A stretch of DNA of 64,000 nt from Bacteroides cutis (GTDB lineage: Bacteria; Bacteroidota; Bacteroidia; Bacteroidales; Bacteroidaceae), in contig NZ_OEST01000001.1 of the NCBI RefSeq assembly GCF_900241005.1, positions 372,001-436,000 on the forward strand, read 5' to 3'. The position numbers and the translations under genes were made by a program. The notes under the pieces are model-generated. The model searched no databases. It worked only from the letters and a program-made list of their open reading frames with translations, and had not been told where the DNA came from. The number at the start of each line of letters is the position of its first letter. Within the stretch, counting starts at the first letter, position 1. This document shows, piece by piece, positions 62,858 through 64,000 of this stretch.

Positions 62858-63733
62858 TTAAATATAGTAAAGTGAACTTGCTTTCATCTTCAAATATTTG
62901 TTGATGGAAAGTAGCGCACACAACCACGTGATAATTACACCGAACACCAATACGGAAACAGACACCATTACCATCACATCAGGAGTAATCACCCTTATCA
63001 GCTCAGGCTCGTAGGAAACCAGCCAATAAGCAGTTCCCCATAATATGGCATCTGCAATGACAGCCGCCAAAACACCAATCCAAAAATTACGACGCAGGAA
63101 TGGACGGCGGATAAAACTCCAACTCGCACCTACCAGCTTCATTGTATGAATGAGGAAGCGCTTGGAATAAATAGTCAATCGTATGGTATTGTTTATCAGC
63201 GCAAAAGAAATCAGCGTCAGTATCACTGCCAATCCCAGCAACATCAGGCTGATGTTACGGATATTGTCATTTACCGCATCTATCAGGTCTTTCTGGTAAA
63301 GTATCTCCTGGATATTGGTATTCCTCTTTATCAACTTTTCTATCTTGGCGATACTGTCCGAATTGGCGTAGTCGGAATGCAGTTTTATCTCTATGGACGC
63401 CGTGAAGGGATTATAACCAAGGAACTCTTGCGGGTCTGTCCCCATTGCTTCAGTCTGTTCACGAAGCGCCTGTTTCTTTGAAATATATTCCGTCTCTTTT
63501 ACAAAAGCTTCCTTATTCAGTTTCTTCTGCAATTTCAGGATATCGCTCTCCTTCATGTCATCGCTGATGAGAACGGAGAAACTGATATTCTCTTTCACGT
63601 AAACGGAAAGATTATGAGCGCCCAACACGAAGAATACAACTAACCCCAACAACAGTAACACCAACGTCGTACTGATGCTGGACGTTATGAACTGCATATC
63701 AAAGTAGGATACTGAATTATGTTTAGACTTCAT
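62858..63733 (-). CDS. ftsX: cell-division permease-like protein FtsX
   Basis: 291 residues with four helices: one near 18-40 (FITSSISTTLVLLLLGLVVFFVLG), a periplasmic domain (ENISFSVLISDDMKESDILKLQ), and three at the C-terminal half (ISLMLLGLAVILTLISFALIN and others). KLVGASWSFIRRPFLRRNFWIG is the conserved loop. With FtsE (not here) it activates peptidoglycan hydrolases during division. Confidence 0.92.
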   Translation of the reverse strand: MKSKHNSVSYFDMQFITSSISTTLVLLLLGLVVFFVLGAHNLSVYVKENISFSVLISDDMKESDILKLQKKLNKEAFVKETEYISKKQALREQTEAMGTDPQEFLGYNPFTASIEIKLHSDYANSDSIAKIEKLIKRNTNIQEILYQKDLIDAVNDNIRNISLMLLGLAVILTLISFALINNTIRLTIYSKRFLIHTMKLVGASWSFIRRPFLRRNFWIGVLAAVIADAILWGTAYWLVSYEPELIRVITPDVMVMVSVSVLVFGVIITWLCALLSINKYLKMKASSLYYI

Positions 63734-63808
63734 GATGTTAACTACAAATTACTAATTATAAACTACAACGCTCACAATATCTCTTCACCACACACTATTA
63801 TCACATTC

Positions 63809-64000
63809 TTATATCTGTTGTTTCTTCCGGAAAACATAAATCATGGAACTGCTACGTTCTTTCTTAACCAAAGCATTGAACCATGCCAACGTTCCGGTAA
63901 TCATTCCCCTCAAGAAAGTACATGAATGACGCATGTGCTTCTCTGTCAACATAGACACGTAAAAAGCATCAAACGGCATCGGATGGCGTTCCGCCATAAT
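63809..64000 (-). CDS. C-terminal end of an unidentified protein (continues past window edge)
   Basis: The frame is open to the right-hand edge: ...AERHPMPFDAFYVSML, then TEKHMRHSCTFLRGM and a C-terminal SSSMIYVFRKKQQI. It lies 75 nt upstream of ftsX in the same direction. The MIYVFRK ending occurs in some SAM-dependent methyltransferases, but too little is visible to assign it. Confidence 0.55.
   Translation of the reverse strand: MMAERHPMPFDAFYVSMLTEKHMRHSCTFLRGMITGTLAWFNALVKKERSSSMIYVFRKKQQI

Overview
The window is a piece of a Bacteroides-type chromosome (Bacteroidota, probably a gut species). The evidence is a complete SusC/SusD polysaccharide utilisation locus, NVEALA and smalltalk small proteins, the gene orders rnpA-yidD and folK-queA-truB-uppP-DUF3098-ftsX, promoters with the Bacteroides -7 box TAnnTTTG, and almost no Shine-Dalgarno sequences. 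I cannot name the species from sequence alone.

Layout. 1-10 kb: tail of an RNA methyltransferase, DPP IV peptidase, purD, a membrane protein, a DedA protein, mnmD, a zinc-uptake lipoprotein with its ATPase, and a sialate O-acetylesterase. 10.4-11.9 kb: an NVEALA peptide gene overlapping a six-bladed propeller lipoprotein. 12-16.3 kb: a giant DUF2723 membrane protein with a 22-nt-period tandem array in its leader, then a polysaccharide deacetylase.

16.5-32.1 kb (minus strand): a polysaccharide utilisation locus with ECF sigma factor, FecR anti-sigma, SusC with STN domain, SusD, a BNR_4-propeller/GH105 fusion, GH88, a Ser-type sulfatase and GH2. A dead IS5-type fragment sits inside it. Just upstream, 33-37 kb carries kduI, kduD, a DUF4861 lipoprotein and a membrane protein. 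These are the cytoplasmic steps that use the 4,5-unsaturated uronates that GH88/GH105 release. Together they suggest growth on a sulfated, uronate-containing polysaccharide (ulvan-like or glycosaminoglycan-like).

37-44.5 kb: a MutS-like ATPase with membrane helices, tRNA-Gln, tyrS, a TatD hydrolase, yidD, rnpA, hemD, DUF4271, a LOG-family protein and DUF2809.

44.5-54 kb (minus strand): an RHS polymorphic-toxin-like locus. Two large secreted RHS proteins are followed by a series of small membrane or secreted genes. Each of these genes is followed 7-12 nt after its stop by the same palindromic element. The series ends in a truncated, frameshifted RHS remnant. One small gene is a paralog of another but is broken by a single nonsense codon. 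This cassette-like series is the most unusual part of the window.

54-56.4 kb: smalltalk protein, HU-like protein, DUF4373 protein and a zinc-ribbon protein whose leader carries a second copy of the 22-nt-period array, in the same orientation relative to the gene. 56.5-64 kb: metK with a long structured leader, an endonuclease/exonuclease/phosphatase protein, then the folK-queA-truB-uppP-DUF3098-ftsX cluster with simple repeats between its genes.
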